NCBI RefSeq assembly: GCF_000208745.1
Contig: NC_030852.1
Span: forward strand, 25,970,268 to 26,034,267
Source of the DNA: Theobroma cacao
Lineage: Eukaryota > Streptophyta > Magnoliopsida > Malvales > Malvaceae
DNA: 64,000 nt
Direction of reading: 5' to 3'
Part shown: positions 49,551 to 61,414 of the stretch, piece by piece
Numbering within the stretch: the first letter of the stretch is position 1
How the letters are laid out: each line of letters opens with the position of its first letter
Program-made: the position numbers and the translations under genes
The notes under the pieces: model-generated
Told to the model about the DNA's origin: nothing
The model's input: the letters and a program-made list of their open reading frames with translations, nothing else
Databases searched by the model: none

Positions 49551-52500
49551 CTAATGCACTTCAGGTGTAGTATATGACATAACCAGATAAACAGTGCTAT
49601 AGACATGTAGATGGCAACGAACAGAGCCTTCTTCTTGGCCTCCATGTGCAGTTAAGCTTGTATAGCCACGTCCGATTTCCCCACCGCAAAAAATTCCTGC
49701 CAGGGGAACCCCAGGAAAGTTCTCCAAGAAGGGGGAGCTGTCAACATTAAGGAATGGAGGCCTGTCAACATTAAGGTGCCTAAAAAATGAGTCCCCACGG
49801 CCACAGCAAGAAAAGATAAAACCTCCAAAAATTTCCTTCTTATCAGTGGCATTAATACCAGCACTTGTGCTGTGGGAGCTTTTCGTATCCCATTCCAACT
49901 TCAAATTTCTAAGGGTTGAGGAGACATTCCTGCATGATGGTAATGCAGTTTTGGGATCTGAAAGGTAAAACTGGAAATAGTCACCAGTTCTGATACCGAC
50001 ACCATCAACATAAAGGTACTCCTCATCTCCTCTGTTCAGACAAATCTAATTCATTATTTCAATTAAAATGAAAAAGAAAGGAAATGTAGGGAGAAAAACC
50101 AATGTGTGCAAAATGCAATCCTTGCCTCAGTTTTATTTGTTGAATTTGTTGAATGTGTGCTTAAAAAAAAAGTCGAAACAACAATTCTACTAAACTTTTA
50201 CCTTTGAAGTATAAAAAATAGTTCTCATGGATCACTGTGGTTGGCCATACACAGGAATGAGAACAAGAATAGTGAGTTTTTCCTGATAAATGGATAAATG
50301 GCCCTATTTATCATTTATCTTAGAAAGGGTGATTAAATCCTGAAGACAGATCTATTGGACTAGCAGTCTAGGTAAGAAAGCTGTTTTCTTCTTTTGCTCA
50401 ATCAAATAAATTATCCTATTAGTATCAAAACTGATATAACGCCTGGTTGTTAAAACCAGGAGAAGAAAAAACATCATGCAGACACGCCCTAAGGCGGACG
50501 GTCATTTAGCATCATCAAACATGAAAGCATTAATCTTGTTAAAGCCAAGATCAGATATAGGCTCAATTGGCCGATCATCTCCCTCCATATTATGGGACAA
50601 AAGCTTGAAGGTTCTCAGCTAAATTCATCAAACATTGTAGTTAAAGAAAGCTGGTTAACTCAGATACTAATAGCCCAGATGAAGCATTAACTAACTGTAT
50701 TTCTTATTGACTTGTATCCAAGTGAAACTATCAACTTATCCAGAAGCAAATGCTCTTATTACAATTTTAAAGAAGAAAAATTGGCTCACTAGTGATTTGT
50801 AAACAAATCCTAAGCATCATACTGCAGAAACTATAACAAAGGGCCCCAAAAATCACTCCTTATCTAAGATGTTTCAGCAAGTTCATCTGTAATCTATCTA
50901 TGAACACAGCAAAAGGGTTTTTGAGAGCAGGAAGGGTGCAGGGTATGGAGGGAGAAAAGGTATAGAACAAGAGAGTTTGCTAGCTATATATGACAATATC
51001 TAACCTGTTTGTATGTGCACAAATCTGGGCATGAAACCCATGCAATGCATGTTGTATGACTCTGTATGTGAAACCAAACAAAAACAGGAACAATGTTTCA
51101 TATCTTACCCTACAACTCCATGTAGTGCCAAGGATGTCATCAACCTTGGCTTATCTGAGCCAACAGAACAATTCCGTAGTCTTGTAACTCCAATGTAGAG
51201 ATCTACGCGTTCCGTATGATTTTCCATCTGCCACATTTTTTTCACTTTAGAAAGTTTCAGAGTATGGAAGAATTATAAAGAAAAATCAGAGCTCCTAAGC
51301 ACATGGATCTTTTTCATACAATATCAGTGTAATGGATCAAAACTTCAGTACGAAAGGGAGAAGGCTTCAAGATGAAAGATCAATTAAGAGCACAAAAAGT
51401 GTTTCAGTGAACAGGCGTTCACACTGCATTGTCATATTTTAAATCTATGCAAACTGATTTGCACAAAGCTCATGCTGTCTTATATTTACTCTGAAGTGCG
51501 CAAAGGTACCTCATTATTGATATGATCCAGTATATGTTGACCATCAAGAACCTCCTGCTGTCCTTCTCTTTTGGCAGTGAGCCAAGTAACACTTTCAGAG
51601 TTTCTCACTTTAACAGAAGCTGCCTTAAACCTTGGTCCAATTGCTGTGACACCATTTGACAATGCAAAATGAAATTCAATGTCCCCCACACCTGAAAATT
51701 TAAGGCACAACAGCATTAGGCTACCAAAAAATGAAACATATAAAAACATTATGTGATATATTGCATGATTCGACACCAAGTCACCAACCATAGGATAATT
51801 AAACATTATATATTGTAGCCAATAACAGGAAGAACAAGAACAAGGCCTTAATGATAATAGTATGTAGAAATTGGGGAGGGAAGATTGAGTAAGAAGAAAC
51901 AAGAAACCGCTTAATTTTGCTCCTAGAAAATAAGCTAGCAAAACTGATAAAAGGTGAATTCTGGAATTTATACAATTCTTGGTAACATTTTTCTTTAGAA
52001 AGGGACAGTGAGAACAAAAAAGGGGGGAAGGAAACCAGTGCCAAAATATGTCAGCTATAAATTCACAGCATAGGGACTTGAGAATGCCGGATACCCAAAG
52101 TGGTATAGCCTCATTGGCAAGGTAGTATGTACTAGTAGCGTGGGATCAGAAACTGTACATAGGCACTCACTAACATCAACAATTAACAAGCAATAAACAG
52201 TAAACAATAAAAGCTAGCAAGTTAAGAACTCCTCTAAAAAAGGTACCTAACTAAATCCTTACCCTCTAGGGTGACACATGAAGTCAAAATTTTACAGGGA
52301 AATTGGCTCCCACACTTAAAATAAATTAAAAGAAACCATTACATATGGTACAAAAAAAATTAAAAGAAACCATTACATATGGTACAAAAAAAATTAAAAG
52401 AAACCATTACATATGGTACAGACTTCCTTATGCACGTGCTTCCAAGCTCTAACTCTCCAAGAATGAATCTATTGCCATGAACAAAATGTTGCAAATGCAA

Positions 52501-54649
52501 ATTCTTAACATAATAGGATTGACATGTAATACAATTAATACTGAGATTTCTTGGGGAATGAGATCAACTATCTTTACATAATAAACTTACAACAGAAAAA
52601 TTATGCATGTTAGTGATTAAAACAGTTAATAAGTTTCATAAAACCATGAAAAACAAGAAATACATACATAAACAAAGGAACAATTACCATGGGCTTTGTC
52701 TCTATCTCTTGCAAATACAAGAGCAACAGCATCAGGAGAACATTTTAGACTACTGCTGACATTTCTTGAAACATCACCACTTTTATATACAAATTGACCT
52801 CTCTCATCACCCACAATGATGGTCTCCATAGACATAGCATAATCTGAAATGGACATCATATTAGAGACAATAATAAACCATGCACAAATTTTCTGAATAA
52901 TAATGAGAAGTGGTAAAATGGAGCTAGGAGTAATATGAAAACCTCCTAGGTCACATCATAGGGAGCTGGGAAGAGGTGAGGTGGTATTAGAATGGAGATA
53001 TGTATGACTGATCTGACATTTATATGTTCCATTTTATCTGTTGATCAAAAGGCACAATGTACTACATGCAGGTGTCCTGCCTCCTTTTAGGCCCATGTTT
53101 GAGCTGCTGAAACTAGAATATATATGAGCAATCATTATGAATATTAATTCAAAGCAAATGACAGGCCAGAGCTTTTCATATATTTTCTTCACGGTATTTT
53201 TTGCCATTTCAATTTCAAAAAGGATAAAGTTTTCACTAAGCCAGAAAGAAACAACAGGTACATTTGAGTGGATTCTTTTGAATTTCTGATGCACAAACGG
53301 TTTCAATAGTTACTTCCCCTTTGCTCCTCATCTTTTCAAGTTATCAAATGGAGGAACAGTTTTGCTCCACTGAAAGCAAAATGAAAATAAAAGTAGGGGA
53401 AAAGAAAAAAGGCTCACCTAACTTTTCAATGATAGGTTTCTGGTCCACATCTGCGTCCTACAAAATCACAGTGCTGCATGTCAAAAATGCAACCAAGTAA
53501 AAAATCTAACTTGAGGAGATAATGGATACACAAGGAACAGGGAAACTTAACTCCAATCATTATAATAGCAAGTGGCGACGTGCAACCCGACATAGAGGAT
53601 GTGTAACTCTTAATATCCATCACAAACTTGTCGATCATTGACCCTTGAGGAGTCTGACATATTAGCAAAGTTCTCCATGTTAATTTTCTTTTAATGAATC
53701 CAAACTAACAAACAAGTTCAAAAAGTTCCAGCAACATTCACCATTCAAGATTGAATATTTATTAGCAATTGTGTGATAATACTACTATTCTAATAGCAGA
53801 AAAAAATTTCACCTTTTTCTGTTGCAAAAGAGGGATAGCTTCGACTTTAAGTCCCGGAACATATCCAACATTCAAGACGATGCCAGTATATGTAGAAACT
53901 TCATCATCAACATTACCATTAGTCCACTTGACCTGCCATTTTTTTATTAATACCGAATTAAAAAAAAACTATTAATTTAAACATAATAAAGGACAGAAAA
54001 GTACTTAAAATCAGAATGAAAACCTCTCTAAATTCATGAGTAAGGGCATCTCGGCCGAAAATTCCGCTAACAGAAGATAAAATAATCGGAGTTCTTGATC
54101 CCAATTTCTCTACCATCTGCCCAAACAAACACAAAAAAAAAATAAAGAGAAAAACTTTAAAGCAAAAAAGCAAGAAAAGAAAAAGGTTAAGTTCTTTGAA
54201 TTCATACGAATTGGAGAACATCTTTGAAGTGAAATCCAGGACCAACACTGGCCATAGCAAAATGGGGTCGAATTGGCTCCGACATAACCTTACCAAAAAC
54301 CTCTTGTAAAGCAACCTATTAAAATTTTGAAAAAGAAAGAATCAGCAAGAACAATAAGAAGAAAATTTTCCTTTTTTTTTCTTCTGAAATGGGAGTCAAA
54401 TAAAAAAGGAGAGAGATATACGCGAGGAGAAGGGTTGAGGGAGATAGCCGAGGAGAGCTTAGGGCGAGAGAGGACGCGGTTGCAAGCAGCGTTCCACGCC
54501 TTGGAGACGCAAGCAGCGGAAGCGAAGGAGGCGGCGGGTAGCCTTGAGAGTATGTTTTGAAGGAGATCGTGGTTCATTAGACAAAACCCTTTGCTTTCTT
54601 TCTTGTTGGTTGTTGAAGGTGATGCAGATGATCGCTTCTTATTCTCCAT
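49551..54649 (-). CDS. F-box protein with FIST domain, copy A
   Basis: Ten exons join in frame to 542 residues: 54649-54422, 54315-54208, 54116-54024, 53932-53813, 53653-53552, 53457-53418, 52843-52688, 51691-51510, 51227-51109 and 50031-49551. The F-box (about 25-65) has LLQNILSRLPAASFASAACV and SKAWNAACNRVLSRPKLSSA, the SKP1-binding part of SCF ubiquitin ligases. The rest is FIST-like. The N-terminal half contains IRPHFAMASVG and TPIILSSVSGIFGRDAL. The C-terminal half contains GDEEYLYVDGVGIRTGDYFQ, GFIFSCCGRG and FPGVPLAGIFCGGEIGRG. FIST domains also occur in bacterial sensory proteins and are thought to bind small ligands. The best Arabidopsis match is At5g63520 (named F-box/LRR, but I see no LRR here). 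MENKK is taken as the start. An ATG 31 codons upstream (54742) is also open in frame, and the internal Met25 would match copy B. Confidence 0.88.
52326..52420. repeat. 34-bp tandem repeat, nearly three copies
   Basis: Three copies of a 34-bp unit containing AGAAACCATTACATATGGTA (itself partly palindromic around CATATG) start at 52326, 52360 and 52394. They lie in intron 7 of F-box/FIST gene A. Confidence 0.9.
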
Positions 54650-55065
54650 TGAAGGGGTTAAGTGAAGACTAACTCTGAAGAAGTAACCAAATGTTTCTCC
54701 TGCTTTGGGCTTGACTCCATTTCGTCCTATATACGTCGGCACTTGGAAATTCGTTGCTCCGTAAAATGCACGGTTTTCCTTTCTCTAATTTTTTCCCCCT
54801 AAAATCCAAGAAAGGCTTTTTTATTATTATTTTCCTTTTTTTTTTGACTTATAAAGAGAGGAAAAAGTGTTTCCAACTAAAATAGTAAATACTCTCTTTG
54901 TTATTTTTTTCTCTCTTTAGCTTTTGATATATTTTATATTAAAATTTTTAATAAAAATTATAATATAAATATTCAATACTTTTTCATACAGAAAATAAAA
55001 AAAATATTGTGAAAAATAAATTTGTAATATAGAAAAAGTAAGAGTTATTATATATCCNTTATATA

Positions 55066-55098
<33 letters not shown>

Positions 55099-55621
55099 AT
55101 AAAGAAAACTTCATTTAGTAATACCCCAACAAAGGATGGACAAAGAAACAAGGATCCAGGGAGTAATTTTTAAAAAAAATTAAGAATTAAAATATTTTTA
55201 TAAAACAAAAATACATTTTACTAGTATTATAAAACTTTTTATTTTAGTATTAATATTTTTTAATAAATTATATTTTTGTTTTTAAGTTAAGTCTATATAT
55301 AAACTCACATTATTCTTTTCCAAATACAGTAGTCTCTGTATTAAAAAAAAATGGAAAATCATGCAGTAGTTTCACAAATGGTTCTAAACAATTTGGAGTC
55401 GAATGTTTAGTTTCTGATAAAATAAATGGAACATTGCCTTTTCAAACAACATTTCCTAGTACTTTTTCTTCCAATAAGAACAAAACGGAGCTGTTGACGG
55501 TCTAAAACACTCAAAATTTGGCTCAACGGCCTGGAAAACGAGCAACTATTACAGAAAACAAGAGTCAAACTCCAGATGAGTTGCATACAGGCATTATTAC
55601 AAGGCGAAGCTGTCTAATTAT
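54650..55621. other. Spacer between F-box/FIST genes A and B
   Basis: The left side is the 5' leader and promoter of gene A. The centre holds a TA microsatellite with an N at 55058 (about 55051-55100). The right side holds the 3' UTR of gene B. Under 1 kb separates the coding parts, and there is no other gene. Confidence 0.55.
55051..55100. repeat. (TA)n microsatellite with an undetermined base
   Basis: This TA-rich simple sequence contains a single N at 55058, probably an unresolved repeat length. Confidence 0.85.
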
Positions 55622-58600
55622 TCAATGATCTGCCGATGGTGTAACAAATGACAACACCAAAAAAACTGTGGTGCAAACATGCAGGGAGCAACGAGCTGGG
55701 CTTTCTCCTTTTGCTTGCTGCCACATTGAAGTTGAGGAGCCTGTCGAGTCACGGCCAATTTCCCTGTTACAGACCACTCCTGCCAGTGGAGCACCAGGGA
55801 AGTTACTGTAGAATGGGAAGCTGTCAAAATATGATTCACCACGGTAATGGCAAGAGAACATCAAGCCTCCAAAGACTTCGCCATTGCTACCACCACCACC
55901 AGCAGCAGCATCCCTGATGGAGTAGCGGGTTTTGGAACTCGAAGCTGCCTTCAGAACTTTGAGGTTTTCAAAGGCATTAAGGCAGGATGATGATGCAGTG
56001 TCCGAGTCCGAATGGTAGAACAGGAATGTATCTCCAGGTCTTATGCCAACACCATCAACAACTAAATACTCTTCATCTCCCCTGTGGATAACGAGAACTT
56101 GCAATCAATTCTTTTGCCTTTTGTAAGAAGTATGGGCAAATAAGTGGGAAGCAAAAGGAGGCAAAGGGGATAAAAGATACAAAACTTTGAATGTTTAACC
56201 AGGCTTGATTATATTTAAAGCCAAAAATGCAGTTAAATTTTACCCAACAATCAATTTACTTAAACCTATTTTTTGTTAGTTTCCTTAATATTTGGTCAGA
56301 ATCAAAAGCAAATACAAAGGGATAAAAACTTTTACCAATCTTACCCTAAAACTTCATAAAAGGCCAAGTATGTTCTTAGTTCCAATTTCTCCGGCTCGAT
56401 GGAGGATGGTCTTTTCTGAATGACCCCAATGTACAAATCAGTAGACTCATCATCCATCTGCAACACATAAATATTCTCTTTGCTTATCAGGTACAGAAAC
56501 AGCATTAAGATATGCAAAAATATCATAAGGGCAGCCTAATAAGCACTGAGAATTGGTTGTTTTATTCTAGTTTGTCTGGCAGAAGAAATAAGTAATTTAG
56601 AAACCCACGAAATATATTGGTGAGTTCTCAATTTTGATCAATATGATTACCTCATCACTAATATCATCCAAAAGCCTCTGGCTATCTAATATCTCATCGT
56701 AACCATTCATGCAGGCAGTGAGCCATGAACATTCTGAGCCTTTGGCTGTTACAGAAACTGCCCTGAGCTCAGGACCAAAGGGCATTACACCTGTTGACAA
56801 TGTCACATGGAATCGAGTCTCTCCTATACCTGTTAATTCAAAAAAACCAGGAACATATATGACCAATAGGATCCATGTTTTTCACCAAAAATGATGGCAT
56901 TTGGCAAGCTGAAAGAATACAACAAAGAGAGAGAGAGAGAGAGACAAAAATACATAAGAAAACTCTGTATCACACTAAATGAAAAGTAGAACCAAAATGA
57001 GCAAGCAAGCACGCGTAAAGGCCAGCATAATAATTATAATCTCAAGTACATTTTAGATTTTATAAAATATGGGATATCTTAAGCGTAGCATTTTTTGGTA
57101 CATAAGAAGAAATACAAGGGAGGAGTGGGGATTGAACCTTGAACCTCAACCCACCTAAGGAGAAATAAGAAAAAGCAGGCCAAGCCTGAGTTGTTGGTAT
57201 CTTGAACATAATTGTTGCCTCAAAAAATAAAATGATGCAAACAAAACCAATTATTAGAGCAAGTGCAAGAAGCAGCATTAAGGTCCTTAGAAACTGAGAA
57301 TGCAGAAGCTGAAAGCAAATAACAAATTTCCACTCTAAGCAAATGGATATGCTGTATGAATCTATGCATAGCACAAGAAACCATAAGAATTTGTTGGTTG
57401 GGCATAAATGATTTTACTTTCTTTCCCCCTGGTTTCCTCATTCCTTGTCACCATGAAAACAGATTCTTCTGGCATTTTATAATTTTTTTTTTGGTAATAC
57501 AGTCAGGGGAATCCCTAGGCTTTACTTGGACCTAATCCCCTCACTAAACGATCTTAAGGGAGTACTCTCCCACATCAATTGGTGCATTGAAGATTTTAAT
57601 CCCAAAGTGTTCTCCACAAGGATTGAACCCAAGAAAGGGGCTCCTCCCCTTACCAATTCAACTAACCTGTGTGGATATGTCATTTTATAGTTCAATGGCT
57701 GGAATATATTTTCACATTTCTAAAATAGCCTCCAAGCACCATTCACAGCAATGGCACTTGAAATTTTGCAAAGAAGTAAAAGACATTGCAGGGACAAATA
57801 GAAATGTTGATCTCAGGAAATATGGCCAATCTCCAAGTATTTATATACTATCATCATTCATTTTGGAAAGAAGCATTTCTATAAAGAATGTGAATATGTT
57901 CAGTGTATAACTGGGGATTTCAATCCATTAAAAGAAGTAAAAAAAATGAAGTACCATGAGGCTTATCTTTATCCCCTGCAAATACAAGAGCAACGGCATC
58001 AAAATAGTACAGATCAGTGATGGAACTTTGAGAATTACCACCACTTCTGAACAAGAAGCGGCAACTTGCATCCCCTACAATCACTGTTTCCTCAGGCATA
58101 GCACAATCTGACAAAAAACAAGAGGTTGCCAACAATGTTTAGCCTGTGCAAGCAATGCATTCCAATAAAATTGGTACAAGAAAAGAGAAGGCTCTTTCTC
58201 GAACACAATATCAAATTAAGCAATTCTGTAAACAAGAAACCATAAAAAATTGGGACACAACACACAAGTAAATACCACTTGATACTTAAACAAAGTCATT
58301 TCCTTTACTAGCATTACAACAAGGTAACGAGAAACCTCATCATCAATAGTAGAGTAATATATATGTCAAAAAGAGGACTTACCAATCTCCGCGAGAACAG
58401 GTGTCAGGTCAGTGTGTTGATCCTAAAATTAATCCATGCCAAGCATCAGTAATCCAACATGAAGAAGTAATAAAATAATTGGATTATTTGATTAAAATAA
58501 TGAAAAGGCTCACTCACTCCAAACAGTATGATCCCAGCTGGAGCAATACAGCCAGAAACAGAAGCTGTATAATCCCTTATGTCCAGCATAAATTTGTCAA

Positions 58601-59845
58601 TCATGGTAAATCGAGGCTCCTGGTATTAGTTGAAATCATTAAGTCAACATTTCTTTGAACAAACAAATTGCATTGAGAAAAAGAAAGATAAAAGGAGTCA
58701 CAGGACTCTACGTATTCCCTCTAAAAACAATAAAGAACAATCACAAACATTATATGACATGCCCCATCTTTGGTAGAATTGCAAAATTCATGGCTTCATT
58801 TCCGCACTACATTCATTCAGAACATGAGAGATCCTGCCTTACCATGTTTGTTTGAGATGGCGCACTCATGTAGAATAGCATTATCACAATGAGAAGCACA
58901 ACAAGAAATTTGATAAAGGTAGGAACATTACCCTCTTTGGTCGTAATAACGGGACAGTATCAACCTTTAGTCCAGGTAGAAATCCAACAATCAGAACAAT
59001 TCCTCGGTTAAAATTGCTAGCAGCGTCAGATCCTTGAGAATTTGAATTATCCTCCTCAGGATCGAAGTTCCACCTGACCTGTAAGATAACTTCAGCTGAG
59101 GACTTTAACGTAGTCTAATGTTAGATGGTTTTAACTTAGGAATCAAACAAGAAAAAATAAACCTCTTTCATTGTATTAGTAAGAGCATCTCTGCCAATAA
59201 TTCCAAATGTGGCATTGGTAATGACCGGTGTTCTGGAGCCCAGTTTTTCAGTGATCTGCATCATATCTCAAGTCAAACCAAAGACCCTTTATTTTTTTTC
59301 CTTATATTGGGGGTATGGGTGATTTATAAAAGGCTGCAAGATATATAAAAGCTAAATCCAAAAGCAAAGAGTTTTTTTTGGCATAAAATAAATAAAGATT
59401 CTAGCAAAGAGCCCATACAAGTTGATGCGCCTCTTCCAAGCTAAACTGCAAGCCAATAGAGGCAATGGCAAACTGTGGACGAATTGGAGAGGAGAGAACC
59501 TTCTCAAGAACCTCTTTCACAGCATCCTGTTAATTGGAAACCAATTAAACAAAACATACAAATTCATTTTCTTCCTCTTGGTTTCTTTAGAGCCAAGTGC
59601 CTGGGCTAGACTATATAAATTAACAAGCGTTTGATATTGGATTATTATGAATAGCAGTTGCTTTAACTTACAGGAAGAGAAGGGTTGAGAGAGAGTGCAG
59701 AGACAAGCTTCGGACGAGAAAGAACTCTATCGCAGACTTTGTTCCAGGATTTGCTAACGCAGGCAGCCGATGCGAAGGATAAAGCTGGCAACCTGGAGAG
59801 TATGTTTTGGAGAATATCATCGTTTACCGCAGCCAAACAACCCAT
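55622..59845 (-). CDS. F-box protein with FIST domain, copy B
   Basis: Ten exons join in frame to 522 residues: 59845-59672, 59526-59419, 59255-59163, 59078-58932, 58619-58518, 58422-58383, 58107-57955, 56829-56651, 56457-56345 and 56081-55622. Intron phases equal those of copy A, and exons 2, 3, 5 and 6 have identical lengths (108, 93, 102, 40). The F-box (about residues 8-48) reads DILQNILSRLPALSFASAAC with VSKSWNKVCDRVLSRPKL. The FIST part shows IRPQFAIASIGLQFS, TPVITNATFGIIGRDAL, GDEEYLVVDGVGIRPGDTFL, GLMFSCHYRGESYF and FPGAPLAGVVCNREIGRD. Its length matches Arabidopsis At5g63520 (about 520 residues). The likely role is substrate recognition in an SCF ubiquitin ligase, with the FIST region as possible ligand sensor; this is inferred from domains only. 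Intron 7 carries one clear and one possible SINE. Confidence 0.9.
56926..56943. repeat. (GA)n microsatellite
   Basis: A short GAGAGA run lies in intron 7 of F-box/FIST gene B, next to exon 8. Confidence 0.75.
57091..57205 (-). mobile_element. Possible second SINE-like fragment
   Basis: On the minus strand this stretch contains GGTTCAATCCCC (a B-box-like Pol III motif) and ends ATGTACCAAAAAA, as SINEs do. The left boundary, A box and target duplication are not clear, so it may be a diverged or truncated SINE, or chance. It lies in intron 7 of gene B beside the better-supported SINE. Confidence 0.35.
57482..57677 (-). mobile_element. tRNA-derived SINE with target-site duplication
   Basis: Read on the minus strand, it has an A-box-like TTGGTAAGGGG, then GGGTTCAATCC (B box) about 30 bp later, a unique body, and a 3' end CCAAAAAAAAAA. 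It is flanked by TGTCATTTTATA (57678-57689) and TGGCATTTTATA (57470-57481), a 12-bp duplication with one mismatch. Internal Pol III promoter, poly-A end and flanking duplication together define a SINE. It is in the same orientation as the host gene, in intron 7 of F-box/FIST gene B. Confidence 0.8.
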
Positions 59846-61414
59846 TTTCTTGTTGTTGTTGTCGTTGGTCTTCAGTGTATCTGTTTGACTGTGTTTACTG
59901 CCATGAACGTACTTATAATGCAAAGTTCAGAGGCGTGAAACGACAGAAGCAGCGTCGTTTTATGTACTTGTGAAAAGGAGATAATGAGCAGGATTCTTTT
60001 CTTTTCCATAATCCTGAAGTGCTAAACCTGGCAATTAAAGCCATTTAAGGAGAAATGGATTCATTTCTTATTTGGATATGAAGTTTGGATTCTGTGGATT
60101 GATTGGTTCTTGTTTTTTGGTTATTTCTGTCACCTCAGCAGATCTTCTCTTCTTTTGCTTTAATTGAGTATCAGCATCCATAATTATTGCCATTACTTGT
60201 CTCTTTTTTAACATACGGCTGGTAATTCAACCAGGTTTTCTCTAGGCGTTTCGGCCCAAATTTTCTCTTTTATTTCTCAAGAATTAACCTCCATGAAATT
60301 ATTACTGATTCTACAAACAAAGACGAACATAGACTACAAAATGAGTAGGGTTCAAAGTTGTAACTTCTTGGCCTCAATGATATAATGTATTTTGTTAAGA
60401 AACTTACAATAATGTTTGCCTTGACGTAGCAGGCAGTAACTATGGATGCAAGTCGATGACTCTATGCTTGAGTTTGATACAAGGCTTTTATTGGATTGAG
60501 TAAATTTATTTCACCCATTCAAAGAAAAGAAAGCAGGTAGAACCTGCTAGAAGAAGAACCCAGCTGTCCAATTTACACTATAAATGAGATTAAACTCATC
60601 AAACAAGTTTACAAATTGCTGAAATGGAATTGCAAATGATGGTCAAGGATGCTGAAATGGAAATGCTCCTGTTAAGGCATTCTGCAACAACCATTAGTCA
60701 TTGTTCTGATTTCAGCATCTATTAACCTTTTTTTGTGTGCTTGTGCTGATATTTTGAGGAAGCAACCAGGAATCTAATTGGCTTTTGCACCTGTAGGACT
60801 CTACATGTGAAGATTAACACTTTGTAATTGGTATATGATATATAATCGTATTTTACTCTTATTTCACTCGAGAGTGAATCAAACACATATTAATGGCTTG
60901 TGAACCCCAGTGTGAATCTATTACGTAAAAGCTGCAAATGGATTGAGATTCTTCTATTTGTAAGGATCATTAACAGGAAGAACGGAGTAATTTCCCATGA
61001 AAATTCATGGCCTAGAAACAAGCAAGCTGTGACGTTATGGAAATGCCGAGGCATAGTTTATATTATATGTCACCAAATAAATGTCCACCATTAGCCATTT
61101 TGCTGCGTTGTTAGGCCACTTACCCACACCAAAACTTAAAAATAGATAAATAAACCCTACTCGAGAGCCAAATGAACATAAATAAGAACAGGGAACACTG
61201 AATTTCACCCCGAAAGAAAATGAGATGAGGAATACTAAATCCAAACCTGGAAAAAAAGGAAACTTGAGCTTCAGCTTCAAAAGTCCTAGCACAATCACGA
61301 CATTGCAACAAAAAAAGCAGTTATATTGAATTCAATATACAAACATTCTAGGTTTGGCACTCAGGGTTCAACAAAAGAACCCATGTTTATTGTGCACTGA
61401 AGGTTTCAAAATTC
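59846..61414. other. Intergenic region between F-box/FIST B and the SPL gene
   Basis: The left end is the leader and promoter of gene B. The right end (about 61100-61414) is the 3' UTR of the SPL gene. Between them I see no gene, RNA gene or repeat. Confidence 0.5.
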
